Part shown: piece by piece, positions 28,085 to 36,895 of the stretch
Layout: the number at the start of each line of letters is the position of its first letter
Numbering within the stretch: position 1 is the first letter of the stretch
Assembly (NCBI RefSeq): GCF_019711495.1
Contig: NZ_JAIGNM010000001.1
Span: 558,001 to 622,000, forward strand
Direction of reading: 5' to 3'
Source of the DNA: Qipengyuania xiamenensis
GTDB lineage: Bacteria; Pseudomonadota; Alphaproteobacteria; Sphingomonadales; Sphingomonadaceae
Length of the DNA stretch: 64,000 nucleotides
Translations under genes and position numbers: made by a program
The notes under the pieces: generated by a model
Told to the model about the DNA's origin: nothing
The model's input: only the letters and a program-made list of their open reading frames with translations
Databases searched by the model: none

Positions 28085-28921
28085 TTACCTCTTCTTCTTG
28101 GCGTGACGCGAACGGATGATCATCTTGTCCGTCTGCTTGTTCTTGCGGGTACGGGCGCCCTTGGTCGGCTTGCCCCACGGAGTAACCGGATGACGGCCAC
28201 CGCTCGTGCGCCCTTCACCACCACCGTGCGGGTGATCGACCGGGTTCTTGGCGACACCGCGGGTCAGCGGCTTGATGCCCATCCAGCGACGACGACCGGC
28301 CTTGCCCAGATTCTGGTTCTGGTTGTCCGGGTTCGACACGGCGCCAACGGTGCCCATGCAGTCGGCGCGCAGGTAACGCTGCTCGCCGCTGTTGAGACGC
28401 ACGATGACCATGCCGCGGTCACGACCGACCAGCTGGACGTAGGCACCTGCCGAACGTGCGATCTGACCGCCCTTGCCGGGCTTCATTTCGACGTTGTGGC
28501 AGATGGTGCCGACCGGCATCTGGCCGAGCAGCATTGCGTTGCCGGGCTTGGTGTCGGTCTTTTCGCCAGCGATGACCTTGTCGCCGACAGCGAGACGCTG
28601 CGGAGCGATGATGTAGGCCTGCTCACCGTCTTCGTACTTCACGAGTGCGATGAAAGCGGTGCGGTTGGGATCGTATTCGATCCGTTCCACAGTGCCTTCA
28701 ACGTCCCACTTGCGACGCTTGAAGTCGATGAAGCGGTACTTCTGCTTGTGACCGCCGCCGATGCCACGCGAGGTGACATGGCCCTTGTTGTTCCGGCCAC
28801 CGGTCTTGCGCTTGCCTTCCGTGAGCGACTTGACGGGCTTGCCTTTGTACAGGCCCGACTTGTCGACGAGGATGAGGCCGCGGCGCGCGGGGCTCGTCGG
28901 TTTGTAGTTCTTGAGTGCCAT
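28085..28921 (-). CDS. rplB: 50S ribosomal protein L2
   Basis: 278 residues: [27 protein letters not shown] start, [39 protein letters not shown], and the peptidyl-transferase-linked [33 protein letters not shown] near the end. The conserved His in HPHGG is present. Confidence 0.98.
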   Translation of the reverse strand: MALKNYKPTSPARRGLILVDKSGLYKGKPVKSLTEGKRKTGGRNNKGHVTSRGIGGGHKQKYRFIDFKRRKWDVEGTVERIEYDPNRTAFIALVKYEDGEQAYIIAPQRLAVGDKVIAGEKTDTKPGNAMLLGQMPVGTICHNVEMKPGKGGQIARSAGAYVQLVGRDRGMVIVRLNSGEQRYLRADCMGTVGAVSNPDNQNQNLGKAGRRRWMGIKPLTRGVAKNPVDHPHGGGEGRTSGGRHPVTPWGKPTKGARTRKNKQTDKMIIRSRHAKKKR

Positions 28922-28935
28922 TACTCTCTAGCCCC

Positions 28936-29244
28936 TCAGATACCGCTGGTGACGTCGATCGAGTCGCCGTCCTTCAGGGTGACCACGGCCTTCTTCAGGT
29001 CGTTGCGCTTGTAGGGCTTGCCCCTCCAGCGCTTGGTCTTGCCCTTCACGTTGATGGTGTTGACGCCCGTGACGCTCACGCCAAAGATCGCCTCGACGGC
29101 TTCCTTGATCTGCGGCTTGGTCGCATCGTTAGCCACCTTGAAGACGACGGCGTTATGCTCGGAAGCAAGCGTCGACTTTTCGGTGATGTGCGGTGCCAGC
29201 ACGACGTCGTAGTGACGTGCTTCCACTTCCTGCTTCTTAGCCAT
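28936..29244 (-). CDS. rplW: 50S ribosomal protein L23
   Basis: 102 residues with [48 protein letters not shown] (residues 18-65), the L23 fold at the tunnel exit that docks SRP and trigger factor. It overlaps rplD by 8 bp. Confidence 0.97.
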   Translation of the reverse strand: MAKKQEVEARHYDVVLAPHITEKSTLASEHNAVVFKVANDATKPQIKEAVEAIFGVSVTGVNTINVKGKTKRWRGKPYKRNDLKKAVVTLKDGDSIDVTSGI

Positions 29245-29860
29245 TGAAACGGCCCTCCAGCTTCTCGACCGCGTCCTTGGTGAGGACGAGCGTGTCGTGC
29301 TTCAGGATGTCGTAGACATTGGCGCCCATCGCGGGGAGGACGTTCACGCCCGGCAGGTTGCCGGCGGCCTTCTTGAAGCCGTCGTTCACGCTTTCGCCGT
29401 CGATGATCAGGACCTTGCCGGCCCAGCCATTCTTGTCGAAGTGACCCTTGAGCGCCTTGGTCTTGGCGTCCTTGAGCTCGAGGCTGTCGACGACAACGAG
29501 GCCGTCCTTAGCCTTGCTCGAGAGAGCCATCTTGAGACCGAGTGCACGGATCTTCTTGTTCAGCGACTGCTCGAAGTCACGCTTGCGCGCACCGTGAGCC
29601 TTACCACCGCCGATGAAGATCGGAGCGCCACGATCGCCGTGACGTGCGCCGCCCGAACCCTTCTGGCGACCGAACTTCTTGCCGGTGCGGGCAACGTCCG
29701 AACGCTCACGCGTGGGACGTGCGGTGCCGCGACGGTTCTCGAGCTGCCAGGTGACAACGCGGTGCAGGATGTCAGCGCGCGGCTCGACGCCGAACACATC
29801 GTCGTTCAGCTCGATATCGCCCGACGCCTTGCCGTCGATTTTCTGGACCTTGACCTTCAC
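29237..29860 (-). CDS. rplD: 50S ribosomal protein L4
   Basis: 207 residues with the tunnel loop [40 protein letters not shown] and C-terminal [26 protein letters not shown]. In E. coli L4 represses its own operon through an S10 leader; a candidate leader structure is present at 31335-31381. Two bp after rplC. Confidence 0.97.
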   Translation of the reverse strand: MKVKVQKIDGKASGDIELNDDVFGVEPRADILHRVVTWQLENRRGTARPTRERSDVARTGKKFGRQKGSGGARHGDRGAPIFIGGGKAHGARKRDFEQSLNKKIRALGLKMALSSKAKDGLVVVDSLELKDAKTKALKGHFDKNGWAGKVLIIDGESVNDGFKKAAGNLPGVNVLPAMGANVYDILKHDTLVLTKDAVEKLEGRFNG

Positions 29861-29862
29861 GA

Positions 29863-30720
29863 TCAGGACTCCTTGCTTTCACCGCCGGCATCGCCGTCGG
29901 TGGTGGTTTCGGCGTCCGCACCCGATTCCTGCTGCTGCATCAGCTTTTCCTGCTGCTCAGCGGAAACTTCGGTGCCGACTTCGTGCTCTGCTGCGCTCTC
30001 GATGAGACCCGCATCGGCCTCTTCCGATTTGAACTCATCTTCGTTGCGACGCATCACGCCGGGGAACGGCAGATCGTCGGGCATGGCAACCTTCACGGCA
30101 TCGCGAACCATCAGCCAGCCATTCTTCGCGCCCGGGACCGAGCCCTTGACGAAGAGGAGACCGCGATCGGCGTCGGTGCGCACGATTTCGAGGTTCTGCT
30201 GGGTACGCTGGCGGTCACCCATGTGACCAGCCATCTTCTTGCCCTTGAACACGCGGCCCGGATCCTGACGGTTACCCGTCGAACCATGCGAGCGGTGCGA
30301 GATCGAAACACCGTGGGTGGCGCGCAGACCGCCGAAGCCCCAACGCTTCATGGCGCCGGCAAAGCCCTTACCCTGGGTGTGGCCGGTGATGTCGACCTTC
30401 TGGCCTGCGACGAAGTGTTCGGCCGAAATGCGGGCACCGACGGGAAGCAGAGCTTCTTCGCTGTCCACGCGGAATTCACCGACCTTCATCTTCAGCGCGA
30501 CTTCAGCCTTGGCAAAGGCTTCGCGCTGCGGCTTGGCTACGTTCTTTTGTTTCGCTTCGCCCGAACCGACCTGGACGCCGTAATAGCCGTCACGGTCTTC
30601 CGTGCGATGTGCGGTGACCTGGCAATCTTCCAGCGAAAGAACGGTCACGGGTACGTGCCGTCCGTCCTCCTGGAAGAGGCGGGTCATCCCGACTTTCTTT
30701 GCGATAACGCCTGTGCGCAT
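29863..30720 (-). CDS. rplC: 50S ribosomal protein L3 with long C-terminal extension
   Basis: 285 residues versus 209 in E. coli. The core starts [20 protein letters not shown] and contains the long loop [43 protein letters not shown] that reaches the peptidyl-transferase centre. After [30 protein letters not shown] the last 65 residues are acidic and Gln-rich. ATG 30720 is the family start; an in-frame extension to 30762 runs into the gap upstream. It follows rpsJ after an unusually large, hairpin-filled gap. Confidence 0.96.
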   Translation of the reverse strand: MRTGVIAKKVGMTRLFQEDGRHVPVTVLSLEDCQVTAHRTEDRDGYYGVQVGSGEAKQKNVAKPQREAFAKAEVALKMKVGEFRVDSEEALLPVGARISAEHFVAGQKVDITGHTQGKGFAGAMKRWGFGGLRATHGVSISHRSHGSTGNRQDPGRVFKGKKMAGHMGDRQRTQQNLEIVRTDADRGLLFVKGSVPGAKNGWLMVRDAVKVAMPDDLPFPGVMRRNEDEFKSEEADAGLIESAAEHEVGTEVSAEQQEKLMQQQESGADAETTTDGDAGGESKES

Positions 30721-30964
30721 CGTCAAACTCCTCAACAGAGGCACCAAGGAGCTCATCCCCAAGGTGCGTGCCAGCCCGATTGTGCGATGCGTGCCCCCGT
30801 CCGGGCTGATTGCTTCCCGAGGGAAGCAGACGGGGGACGCAGTCCCGGGCGATTGCCCGGCGGTATCCCGATGTCTTGCCTGATCCGTGGATCAAGCGGG
30901 GCTATCGAGTGCCCCGAAATTTTCCTGCGGCTTTAGGTCCGGCAGGTGGACCGAAACCAAACGC
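30721..30964 (-). promoter_or_regulatory. Structured 244-bp rpsJ-rplC intergenic region
   Basis: No gene is visible. Four perfect helices can form: CCCCCGTC (30794-30801) with GACGGGGG (30829-30836), enclosing GCTTCCC/GGGAAGC (30812-30818/30821-30827); CCGGGC/GCCCGG (30845-30850/30855-30860); and TGATCC/GGATCA (30881-30886/30889-30894). CAGCCCG (30772-30778) can pair with CGGGCTG (30802-30808), which interleaves with the first helix, so the two exclude each other or form a pseudoknot. Most alphaproteobacterial rpsJ-rplC gaps are short, so this is a candidate cis-regulatory RNA in the 5' region of rplC. Confidence 0.5.
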
Positions 30965-31276
30965 TTAGGCGAGCTTGATTTCGACGTTCACGCCAGCAGC
31001 GAGGTCGAGCTTCATCAGAGCGTCGACGGTCTGGGCGTTGGGCTGCACGATGTCGAGCAGACGCTTGTAGGTGCGCACCTCGAACTGCTCGCGCGACTTC
31101 TTGTCGATGTGCGGGCCGCGGTTCACGGTGAACTTCTCGATGCGCGTCGGCATGGGAATGGGACCACGAATAAGGGCACCCGTGCGACGCGCGGTGTCTG
31201 CGATTTCGCCAGTTGCCTGGTCGAGAACGCGATGGTCGAACGCCTTGAGGCGAATGCGGATATTCTGTGCTTCCAT
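30965..31276 (-). CDS. rpsJ: 30S ribosomal protein S10
   Basis: 103 residues: [62 protein letters not shown] spread over residues 5-66. It is also NusE in antitermination. First gene of the S10 segment, with a promoter and attenuator-like leader upstream. Confidence 0.98.
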   Translation of the reverse strand: MEAQNIRIRLKAFDHRVLDQATGEIADTARRTGALIRGPIPMPTRIEKFTVNRGPHIDKKSREQFEVRTYKRLLDIVQPNAQTVDALMKLDLAAGVNVEIKLA

Positions 31277-31334
31277 TACCTACACCGATGCGAAAGAGCC
31301 AAGCGGACCAGCGGGTGGCCCGCAAACAAAAAGA

Positions 31335-31381
31335 AAGGTCAGCCCCACTGTGAGCCCGGTTTCCCGGTTGCGGGCGACCTT
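31335..31381 (-). terminator. Attenuator-like structure in the S10 leader
   Basis: AAGGTC (31335-31340) pairs with GACCTT (31376-31381), closing an inner GCCCG/CGGGC stem region. On the - strand the structure is immediately followed by TTTCTTTTTGTTT. It lies about 55 bp before the rpsJ start and downstream of the S10 promoter, the layout of a transcription attenuator. Confidence 0.55.
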
Positions 31382-31425
31382 CCGTGAATTCTCTGATCGG
31401 GAACGAATCCCCGTCTGTGAGCGCG

Positions 31426-31454
31426 CATATACGGGTGAGGCCCCGATCTGGCAA
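31426..31454 (-). promoter_or_regulatory. Promoter of the S10 segment (rpsJ)
   Basis: On the - strand the -35 is TTGCCA (31454-31449) and the -10 TATATG (31431-31426) with a 17-bp spacer. It gives a leader of about 145 nt before rpsJ that contains the attenuator-like fold. It would let S10 genes be transcribed separately from the str genes. Confidence 0.7.
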
Positions 31455-31545
31455 CCCCCGATTTCCGCCCGACTGAACAGGCATTCATCGAGTGCGCCGA
31501 ACCGTGCATTTCTGCCGGTTTTTTACGCTCACACTAATAGCGAAG

Positions 31546-31578
31546 GGCCCGCCCTCCCCTGACGGGAGGACGGGCCCC
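31546..31578 (-). terminator. Strong hairpin after tuf
   Basis: GGGCCCG (31546-31552) and CCTCCC (31554-31559) pair with GGGAGG (31565-31570) and CGGGCCC (31572-31578), with one mismatch. The stem follows the tuf stop by 22 bp. It lacks a clean U-tract on the - strand, so it may only reduce read-through into the S10 promoter region. Confidence 0.55.
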
Positions 31579-31600
31579 TCTCTAAGTTTCAGCTAAGAGC

Positions 31601-32776
31601 TTACTTCTTGATGGTGCCGACAACACCCGAGCCGACCGTACGGCCGCCTTCGCGGATTGCGAAGCGCAGGCCCTGGTCCATGGCGATCGGTGCGATCAGC
31701 TTGACGTCGATCGTCACGTTGTCGCCCGGCATCACCATTTCGGTGCCTTCGGGAAGGATCACTTCGCCGGTGACGTCGGTGGTGCGGAAGTAGAACTGCG
31801 GACGGTAGTTCGCGAAGAACGGCGTGTGACGGCCGCCTTCGTCCTTCGAAAGGACGTAGACTTCTGCGCTGAACTCGGTGTGCGGCGTAACCGAACCCGG
31901 CTTCGCGAGAACCTGGCCACGCTCGACTTCTTCACGGCCAACGCCGCGGATCAGTGCACCGATGTTGTCACCAGCTTCACCGCGATCGAGCAGCTTGCGG
32001 AACATTTCGACGCCGGTGACGGTCGTCTTGGTGGTGTCCTTGATGCCGACGATTTCGACTTCGTCGCCAACGTTCACAACGCCGGTTTCGACACGACCGG
32101 TGACAACCGTACCACGACCCGAGATCGAGAACACGTCTTCGATCGGCATCAGGAAGTCCTTGTCGACCGGACGATCGGGGGTCGGGATGTAGCTGTCGAC
32201 AGCGTCCATCAGAGCCTTGATCGAGCTTTCGCCGATTTCCGGATCGCGACCTTCGAGAGCGGCCAGAGCCGAACCCTTGATGATCGGAATATCGTCGCCG
32301 TCGAAGCCGTATTCGGTGAGGAGTTCACGAACTTCGAGTTCGACGAGCTCGAGGATTTCCTCGTCGTCGACCTGATCGACCTTGTTCAGGTACACGACCA
32401 GCTTCGGAACGCCGACCTGACGTGCAAGCAGGATGTGCTCGCGGGTCTGCGGCATCGGGCCGTCAGCTGCGTTCACGACCAGAATGGCGCCGTCCATCTG
32501 GGCTGCACCGGTGATCATGTTCTTCACGTAGTCGGCGTGACCCGGGCAGTCGACGTGTGCGTAGTGACGCGCGTCGGTTTCGTACTCGACGTGTGCGGTC
32601 GAGATGGTGATGCCGCGCTCACGCTCTTCGGGAGCCTTGTCGATGTTTGCGAAATCGACGGCCGAACCCTGAACCTTGGTGATTGCCGCGGTCAGCGTGG
32701 TCTTGCCGTGGTCAACGTGACCGATGGTGCCGACGTTAACGTGCGGCTTATTACGCTCGAACTTTTCCTTCGCCAT
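31601..32776 (-). CDS. tuf: Elongation factor Tu
   Basis: 391 residues. GTPase motifs: G1 GHVDHGKT (19-26), switch II DCPGHAD with catalytic H80, and NKVD near 132. Domains 2 and 3 follow, ending in [18 protein letters not shown]. It delivers aminoacyl-tRNA to the ribosome. It sits after fusA and before rpsJ, the usual str order; a second copy elsewhere is common but cannot be seen here. Confidence 0.98.
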   Translation of the reverse strand: MAKEKFERNKPHVNVGTIGHVDHGKTTLTAAITKVQGSAVDFANIDKAPEERERGITISTAHVEYETDARHYAHVDCPGHADYVKNMITGAAQMDGAILVVNAADGPMPQTREHILLARQVGVPKLVVYLNKVDQVDDEEILELVELEVRELLTEYGFDGDDIPIIKGSALAALEGRDPEIGESSIKALMDAVDSYIPTPDRPVDKDFLMPIEDVFSISGRGTVVTGRVETGVVNVGDEVEIVGIKDTTKTTVTGVEMFRKLLDRGEAGDNIGALIRGVGREEVERGQVLAKPGSVTPHTEFSAEVYVLSKDEGGRHTPFFANYRPQFYFRTTDVTGEVILPEGTEMVMPGDNVTIDVKLIAPIAMDQGLRFAIREGGRTVGSGVVGTIKK

Positions 32777-32824
32777 TTTCCAATAACCTCTGTCTTAAAA
32801 TTTGGGATTTCTGCGGGGAGGAAA

Positions 32825-32848
32825 CGGCGCCCGCTGAATCAGGCGCCG
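32825..32848 (-). other. Hairpin between fusA and tuf
   Basis: CGGCGCC (32825-32831) pairs with GGCGCCG (32842-32848). On the - strand it is followed by TTTCC, a weak U-rich stretch. It may limit read-through from fusA to tuf or mark mRNA processing. Confidence 0.5.
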
Positions 32849-32869
32849 CCCCTAGACCGGTCGGCTCGC

Positions 32870-34963
32870 TTACGCAAGCTTCTCCTTGACTTCCTGTGCA
32901 ACGTTAGCCGGAACTTCGTCGTAGTGGCTGAACTGCATCGTGTACTGTGCACGGCCCTGGGTGAACGAGCGCAGCTCATTCACGTAACCGAACATGTTCG
33001 CGAGCGGCACGTTGGCTTCGACTGCCTGGGCATTGCCGCGGCTGTCGGTGCCCTGGATCTGGCCACGACGGGAGTTAAGGTCGCCGATGACGTCACCGAG
33101 GTAATCCTCGGGGGTCACGACTTCAACCTTCATGATCGGTTCCAGCAGCTTGATGCCTGCACGCTCTGCGACTTCGCGCATTGCGCCACGGCCGGCGATT
33201 TCGAACGCGATCGCGCTCGAGTCGACGTCATGGTAGGCACCGTCGTACAGGTTGACGGTGAAGTCGATGATCGGGAAGCCGACCAGGTGACCGCTCTCGG
33301 CCTGCTCGCGCAGACCCTTTTCGATCGCCGGGATATATTCCTTCGGAATGTTACCGCCCTTGATCTCGTCTTCGAAGACGAAGCCCTGACCGCGCTCACC
33401 CGGGGTGACCTTGAGCTTGACGCGACCGAACTGACCCGAACCACCCGACTGCTTCTTGTGGGTGTAGTCCACGTCCACAGCCTTGCCGAGGTATTCGCGA
33501 TAAGCGACCTGCGGTGCGCCGACGTTTGCTTCGACCTTGAACTCGCGCTTCATGCGATCGACGAGGATGTCGAGGTGAAGCTCGCCCATGCCCTTGATGA
33601 TCGTCTGGCCCGACTCGTGGTCGGTGGTGACGCGGAAGCTCGGATCTTCGGCAGCCAGGCGGTTGAGGGCGACGCCCATCTTTTCCTGGTCGGCCTTGGT
33701 CTTCGGTTCGACCGACAGCTCGATCACGGGCTCGGGGAATTCCATGCGCTCGAGAATGATCGGAGCGCTCGACGCACACAGGGTGTCGCCGGTGGTGGTT
33801 TCCTTGAGACCTGCGATAGCGACGATGTCGCCAGCGAATGCTTCATCGATGTCCTCGCGGTTGTTCGAGTGCATCAGCAGCATGCGGCCGATCTTTTCCT
33901 TCTTGTCCTTCACCGAGTTCAGGACCGAACCCTTGGTGAGGTGACCCGAATAGATGCGGGTGAAGGTGAGCGAGCCGACGAACGGGTCGTTCATGATCTT
34001 GAAGGCCAGCGCCGAGAACGGAGCTTCGTCCGACGACGGACGGGTGTCTTCTTCGTCGCTGTCGGGCTTGACGCCCTTGATGGCCGGAACGTCGAGCGGC
34101 GACGGCATGTAGTCGACAACCGCGTCGAGCAGGGGCTGGACGCCCTTGTTCTTGAACGCCGAACCACACAGCACGGGAACGAAGTCGCGCGCCATGGTGC
34201 CCTTGCGGATGAGACGCTTGAGCGTCGCCGCGTCGGGCTCTTCACCTTCGAGGTAAGCTTCCATGACATCGTCGTCCTGTTCGACGGCGGTCTCGATCAG
34301 CTTCTCGCGGTATTCGGCAGCCTTGTCGGCCAGGTCAGCCGGGATGTCGACGTAGTTGAACGTCGCGCCCAGACCGTCGTTTTCCCAGACGATACCGCGG
34401 TTGTTCACGAGATCGACAACGCCCTGCAGGTCGCTTTCCGCGCCGATCGGGAGATAAAGGACCAGCGGGTTCGCGCCGAGGCGGTCGATGATCGACTGGA
34501 CGCAGTAGTAGAAGTCTGCGCCGGTGCGGTCGAGCTTGTTGACGAAGCACATACGCGGAACGCCGTACTTGTCGGCCTGGCGCCACACGGTTTCGGACTG
34601 CGGTTCAACGCCGGCAACGCCGTCGAAGACTGCAACCGCGCCGTCGAGCACGCGCAGCGAGCGTTCGACTTCAATGGTGAAGTCGACGTGGCCCGGGGTG
34701 TCGATGATGTTGATGCGGTGCTTTTCGCCCTTGCCATCGTCGTTCTGCCAGAACGTGGTCGTGGCAGCCGAGGTGATGGTGATGCCGCGTTCCTGCTCCT
34801 GCTCCATCCAGTCCATGGTCGCAGCGCCGTCGTGGACTTCGCCGATCTTGTAGGACTTGCCGGTGTAGTAGAGGATACGTTCGGTCGTGGTGGTCTTGCC
34901 GGCATCGATGTGGGCCATGATGCCGATGTTGCGGTACCGCTCCAGCGGATATTCGCGTGCCAT
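32870..34963 (-). CDS. fusA: Elongation factor G
   Basis: 697 residues, a translocase GTPase. G1 [19 protein letters not shown] (about 17-35), [19 protein letters not shown], then domains II to V with [14 protein letters not shown] and the C-terminal [16 protein letters not shown]. It lies between rpsG (about 110 bp upstream) and tuf. Confidence 0.98.
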   Translation of the reverse strand: MAREYPLERYRNIGIMAHIDAGKTTTTERILYYTGKSYKIGEVHDGAATMDWMEQEQERGITITSAATTTFWQNDDGKGEKHRINIIDTPGHVDFTIEVERSLRVLDGAVAVFDGVAGVEPQSETVWRQADKYGVPRMCFVNKLDRTGADFYYCVQSIIDRLGANPLVLYLPIGAESDLQGVVDLVNNRGIVWENDGLGATFNYVDIPADLADKAAEYREKLIETAVEQDDDVMEAYLEGEEPDAATLKRLIRKGTMARDFVPVLCGSAFKNKGVQPLLDAVVDYMPSPLDVPAIKGVKPDSDEEDTRPSSDEAPFSALAFKIMNDPFVGSLTFTRIYSGHLTKGSVLNSVKDKKEKIGRMLLMHSNNREDIDEAFAGDIVAIAGLKETTTGDTLCASSAPIILERMEFPEPVIELSVEPKTKADQEKMGVALNRLAAEDPSFRVTTDHESGQTIIKGMGELHLDILVDRMKREFKVEANVGAPQVAYREYLGKAVDVDYTHKKQSGGSGQFGRVKLKVTPGERGQGFVFEDEIKGGNIPKEYIPAIEKGLREQAESGHLVGFPIIDFTVNLYDGAYHDVDSSAIAFEIAGRGAMREVAERAGIKLLEPIMKVEVVTPEDYLGDVIGDLNSRRGQIQGTDSRGNAQAVEANVPLANMFGYVNELRSFTQGRAQYTMQFSHYDEVPANVAQEVKEKLA

Positions 34964-35032
34964 GTGAAATTCCTCGTGGGGTTGGGACGACCATTTTGCC
35001 GCCCCTTTGGAAAACTAATGTGACCGTCCGGC

Positions 35033-35060
35033 GACCGTTCCACCCGAAGGCGAAACGGTC
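35033..35060 (-). other. UUCG-capped hairpin between rpsG and fusA
   Basis: GACCGTT (35033-35039) pairs with AACGGTC (35054-35060). On the - strand the inner part can form CC-TTCG-GG, a very stable tetraloop. No U-tract follows. Confidence 0.45.
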
Positions 35061-35073
35061 TCCGAACCGGTGC

Positions 35074-35544
35074 TTACCAGCGGTAGTGCGAGAAGGCGCG
35101 GTTCGCGTCCGCCATGCGGTGCGTGTCTTCGCGCTTCTTGACGGCGTTGCCGCGGTTGTTCGCAGCATCCATCAGCTCGCCCGACAGGCGTGCAGCCATG
35201 GTCGTCTCGGGACGACCGCGTGCAGCGCCGATCAGCCAGCGGATCGCGAGTGCCTGGGCACGCTCGGGGCGAACCTCGACCGGCACCTGGTAGGTCGCAC
35301 CACCGACACGGCGGCTGCGCACTTCGACCTGCGGCTTGATGTTGTTCAGGGCTTCATGGAACAGCTCGACCGGGTTCGTCTTTGCCTTGTTCTCGACGGT
35401 GTCGAGCGCGGTGTAGACGATACCTTCAGCAACGGCCTTCTTGCCGTCATACATGAGGTTGTTCATGAATTTCGAAAGGACCTGATCGTTGAACTTCGGA
35501 TCAGGCAGGATTTCCCGCTTCTCGGGACGACGACGACGACTCAT
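35074..35544 (-). CDS. rpsG: 30S ribosomal protein S7
   Basis: 156 residues starting [46 protein letters not shown], with [30 protein letters not shown]7 nucleates head assembly and in E. coli represses str translation. It follows rpsL by 24 bp. Confidence 0.98.
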   Translation of the reverse strand: MSRRRRPEKREILPDPKFNDQVLSKFMNNLMYDGKKAVAEGIVYTALDTVENKAKTNPVELFHEALNNIKPQVEVRSRRVGGATYQVPVEVRPERAQALAIRWLIGAARGRPETTMAARLSGELMDAANNRGNAVKKREDTHRMADANRAFSHYRW

Positions 35545-35568
35545 TGATTATCTCCTAAGTCCCGTGGA

Positions 35569-35940
35569 TTACTTCGGACGCTTCGCGCCGTACTTCGAGC
35601 GCGACTGCTTGCGGTCCTTAACGCCCTGCGTATCGAGCACGCCGCGAAGGACGTGGTAGCGAACGCCGGGAAGGTCGCGAACACGGCCGCCGCGGATGAG
35701 CACAACGCTGTGCTCCTGCAGGTTGTGGCCTTCGCCCGGAATGTAGGAGATGACTTCGCGCTGGTTGGTCAGGCGAACCTTGGCAACCTTACGCAGAGCC
35801 GAGTTCGGCTTCTTGGGGGTCGTCGTATAGACGCGGGTGCAAACGCCGCGCTTCTGCGGGTTGGCTTCCATTGCAGGGACCTTGGACTTGGCCTTCTGCG
35901 GAACGCGGCCCTTGCGGACCAGCTGGTTAATAGTCGGCAT
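35569..35940 (-). CDS. rpsL: 30S ribosomal protein S12 with arginine at position 88
   Basis: 123 residues: [20 protein letters not shown] start, [26 protein letters not shown] and [21 protein letters not shown]12 monitors codon-anticodon pairing. K43 is kept, but the residue equivalent to E. coli K88 is Arg (CGC on the - strand at 35679-35677), a change that gives streptomycin resistance in E. coli. ATG 35940 is the family start. First gene of the str segment. Confidence 0.98.
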   Translation of the reverse strand: MPTINQLVRKGRVPQKAKSKVPAMEANPQKRGVCTRVYTTTPKKPNSALRKVAKVRLTNQREVISYIPGEGHNLQEHSVVLIRGGRVRDLPGVRYHVLRGVLDTQGVKDRKQSRSKYGAKRPK

Positions 35941-36313
35941 GAGTTCTCTCTTCACCGTGTGATGGCGGCGACTAGCGGGTTGACTGGTGATGCGATCGGG
36001 TTCGTGCAGTTGCGACGCACGCGGCGCTTAGAAGCACCGGGGCGGTCTGTACGCACGAGCCTGAAACGCTCCACCCATCGGCCCACACGGCCACCGGGTT
36101 ACTTTGACGGCTGCCCCGAGCGATCCATGAGGTTCGCTGCAATAGAAAAGAGCCTTATCGCGATTGCGACAGGCCCCCGGGTCATGACCGGCAATGTTCA
36201 GCTCTATCTGGCCGGAGTTGGCTTCGCGCAGGGCGATTCCCTCACCGGATGGGCGCGCACATAGTGCTGGAGGGGGAATTGGTCAAGGGAGGGGTGACGT
36301 GGCCTTTGCCAAG
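35941..36313 (-). other. 373-bp upstream region of the str operon
   Basis: No gene is visible here. It carries the str promoter (36258-36286) and then about 310 nt of leader before rpsL. Composition is like the chromosome. I see no riboswitch signature, and the left part only contains scattered small inverted repeats. Confidence 0.55.
36258..36286 (-). promoter_or_regulatory. Promoter of the str operon (rpsL-rpsG-fusA-tuf)
   Basis: On the - strand the -35 is TTGACC (36286-36281) and the -10 TATGTG (36263-36258), 17 bp apart. It lies only 28 bp past the stop of the accessory small gene, with no terminator between. Confidence 0.6.
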
Positions 36314-36895
36314 TCAAACGGACAAATCACCTTGACCACGGTTGTCCTCACCTCTTGGGATCTTGCGGAGTTCGGCACCTTGCCAGCTCAGAATATCGAT
36401 TTTCTCGTTGATCCAATCATCGATTCCTCCAAGGACTTGCCCAGATCCGACAGACATCTTGAGAAGCACCGGATCACTCGTTTCCGGTTCAGCAACCACC
36501 TCAGATTCGAAGGAAACATGGAATACGGCACGATCAGGCACTACCCCCTCCACCACGCCTGCCATGGCCATGTAATTGAGGGCCATGCCCTCAAATTGCT
36601 TTTTGGTTTTTACCCACTCTTTGTTCGTTAGCTTGGATTTCAATTCCACCACATGAAGAGTTGGCCGGTCGTCATGCGAGACTACGATTGCTGCGTCAGC
36701 GCAATTCCTACTCTTGCACCACCTCAACGACACTCGGTTATCTCTATGAAAGAAACCCAAGCTATCGGCCTCAACAGCGAAGGTAACGACCGCATCATCG
36801 CGACCGTCTACGCGCTCAATAACTTCGATATGTCCGTCAGACTGTAGGACATACCAATCATTCTCCAAGCGCGACAACTTGAATGAATCGAGCAT
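36314..36895 (-). CDS. Small protein with PD-(D/E)xK-like motif, partner of the adjacent ATPase
   Basis: 193 residues, no close family recognised. The central stretch CADAAIVV (D67) followed by LHVVELKSKL (E84, K86) and KTKKQFEGMALNY (Q100) has the spacing and strand pattern of a PD-(D/E)xK nuclease core: Asp, then Glu-x-Lys at the end of the next strand, then a helix with Lys/Gln. The N-terminus reads as a beta-rich region. Its ATG directly abuts the TAA of the ATPase gene (TAAATG), so the two are tightly coupled. GC is well below the flanking genes. A nuclease effector is inference; the pattern could also be a structural domain. Confidence 0.65.
   Translation of the reverse strand: MLDSFKLSRLENDWYVLQSDGHIEVIERVDGRDDAVVTFAVEADSLGFFHRDNRVSLRWCKSRNCADAAIVVSHDDRPTLHVVELKSKLTNKEWVKTKKQFEGMALNYMAMAGVVEGVVPDRAVFHVSFESEVVAEPETSDPVLLKMSVGSGQVLGGIDDWINEKIDILSWQGAELRKIPRGEDNRGQGDLSV

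Noticed and set aside
31826-35023. Very long open frame on the + strand (about 1065 codons) opposite tuf and fusA
   Set aside because: It is antisense to two unmistakable elongation-factor genes. High GC and codon bias leave long open frames on the opposite strand, and it has no recognisable domain.
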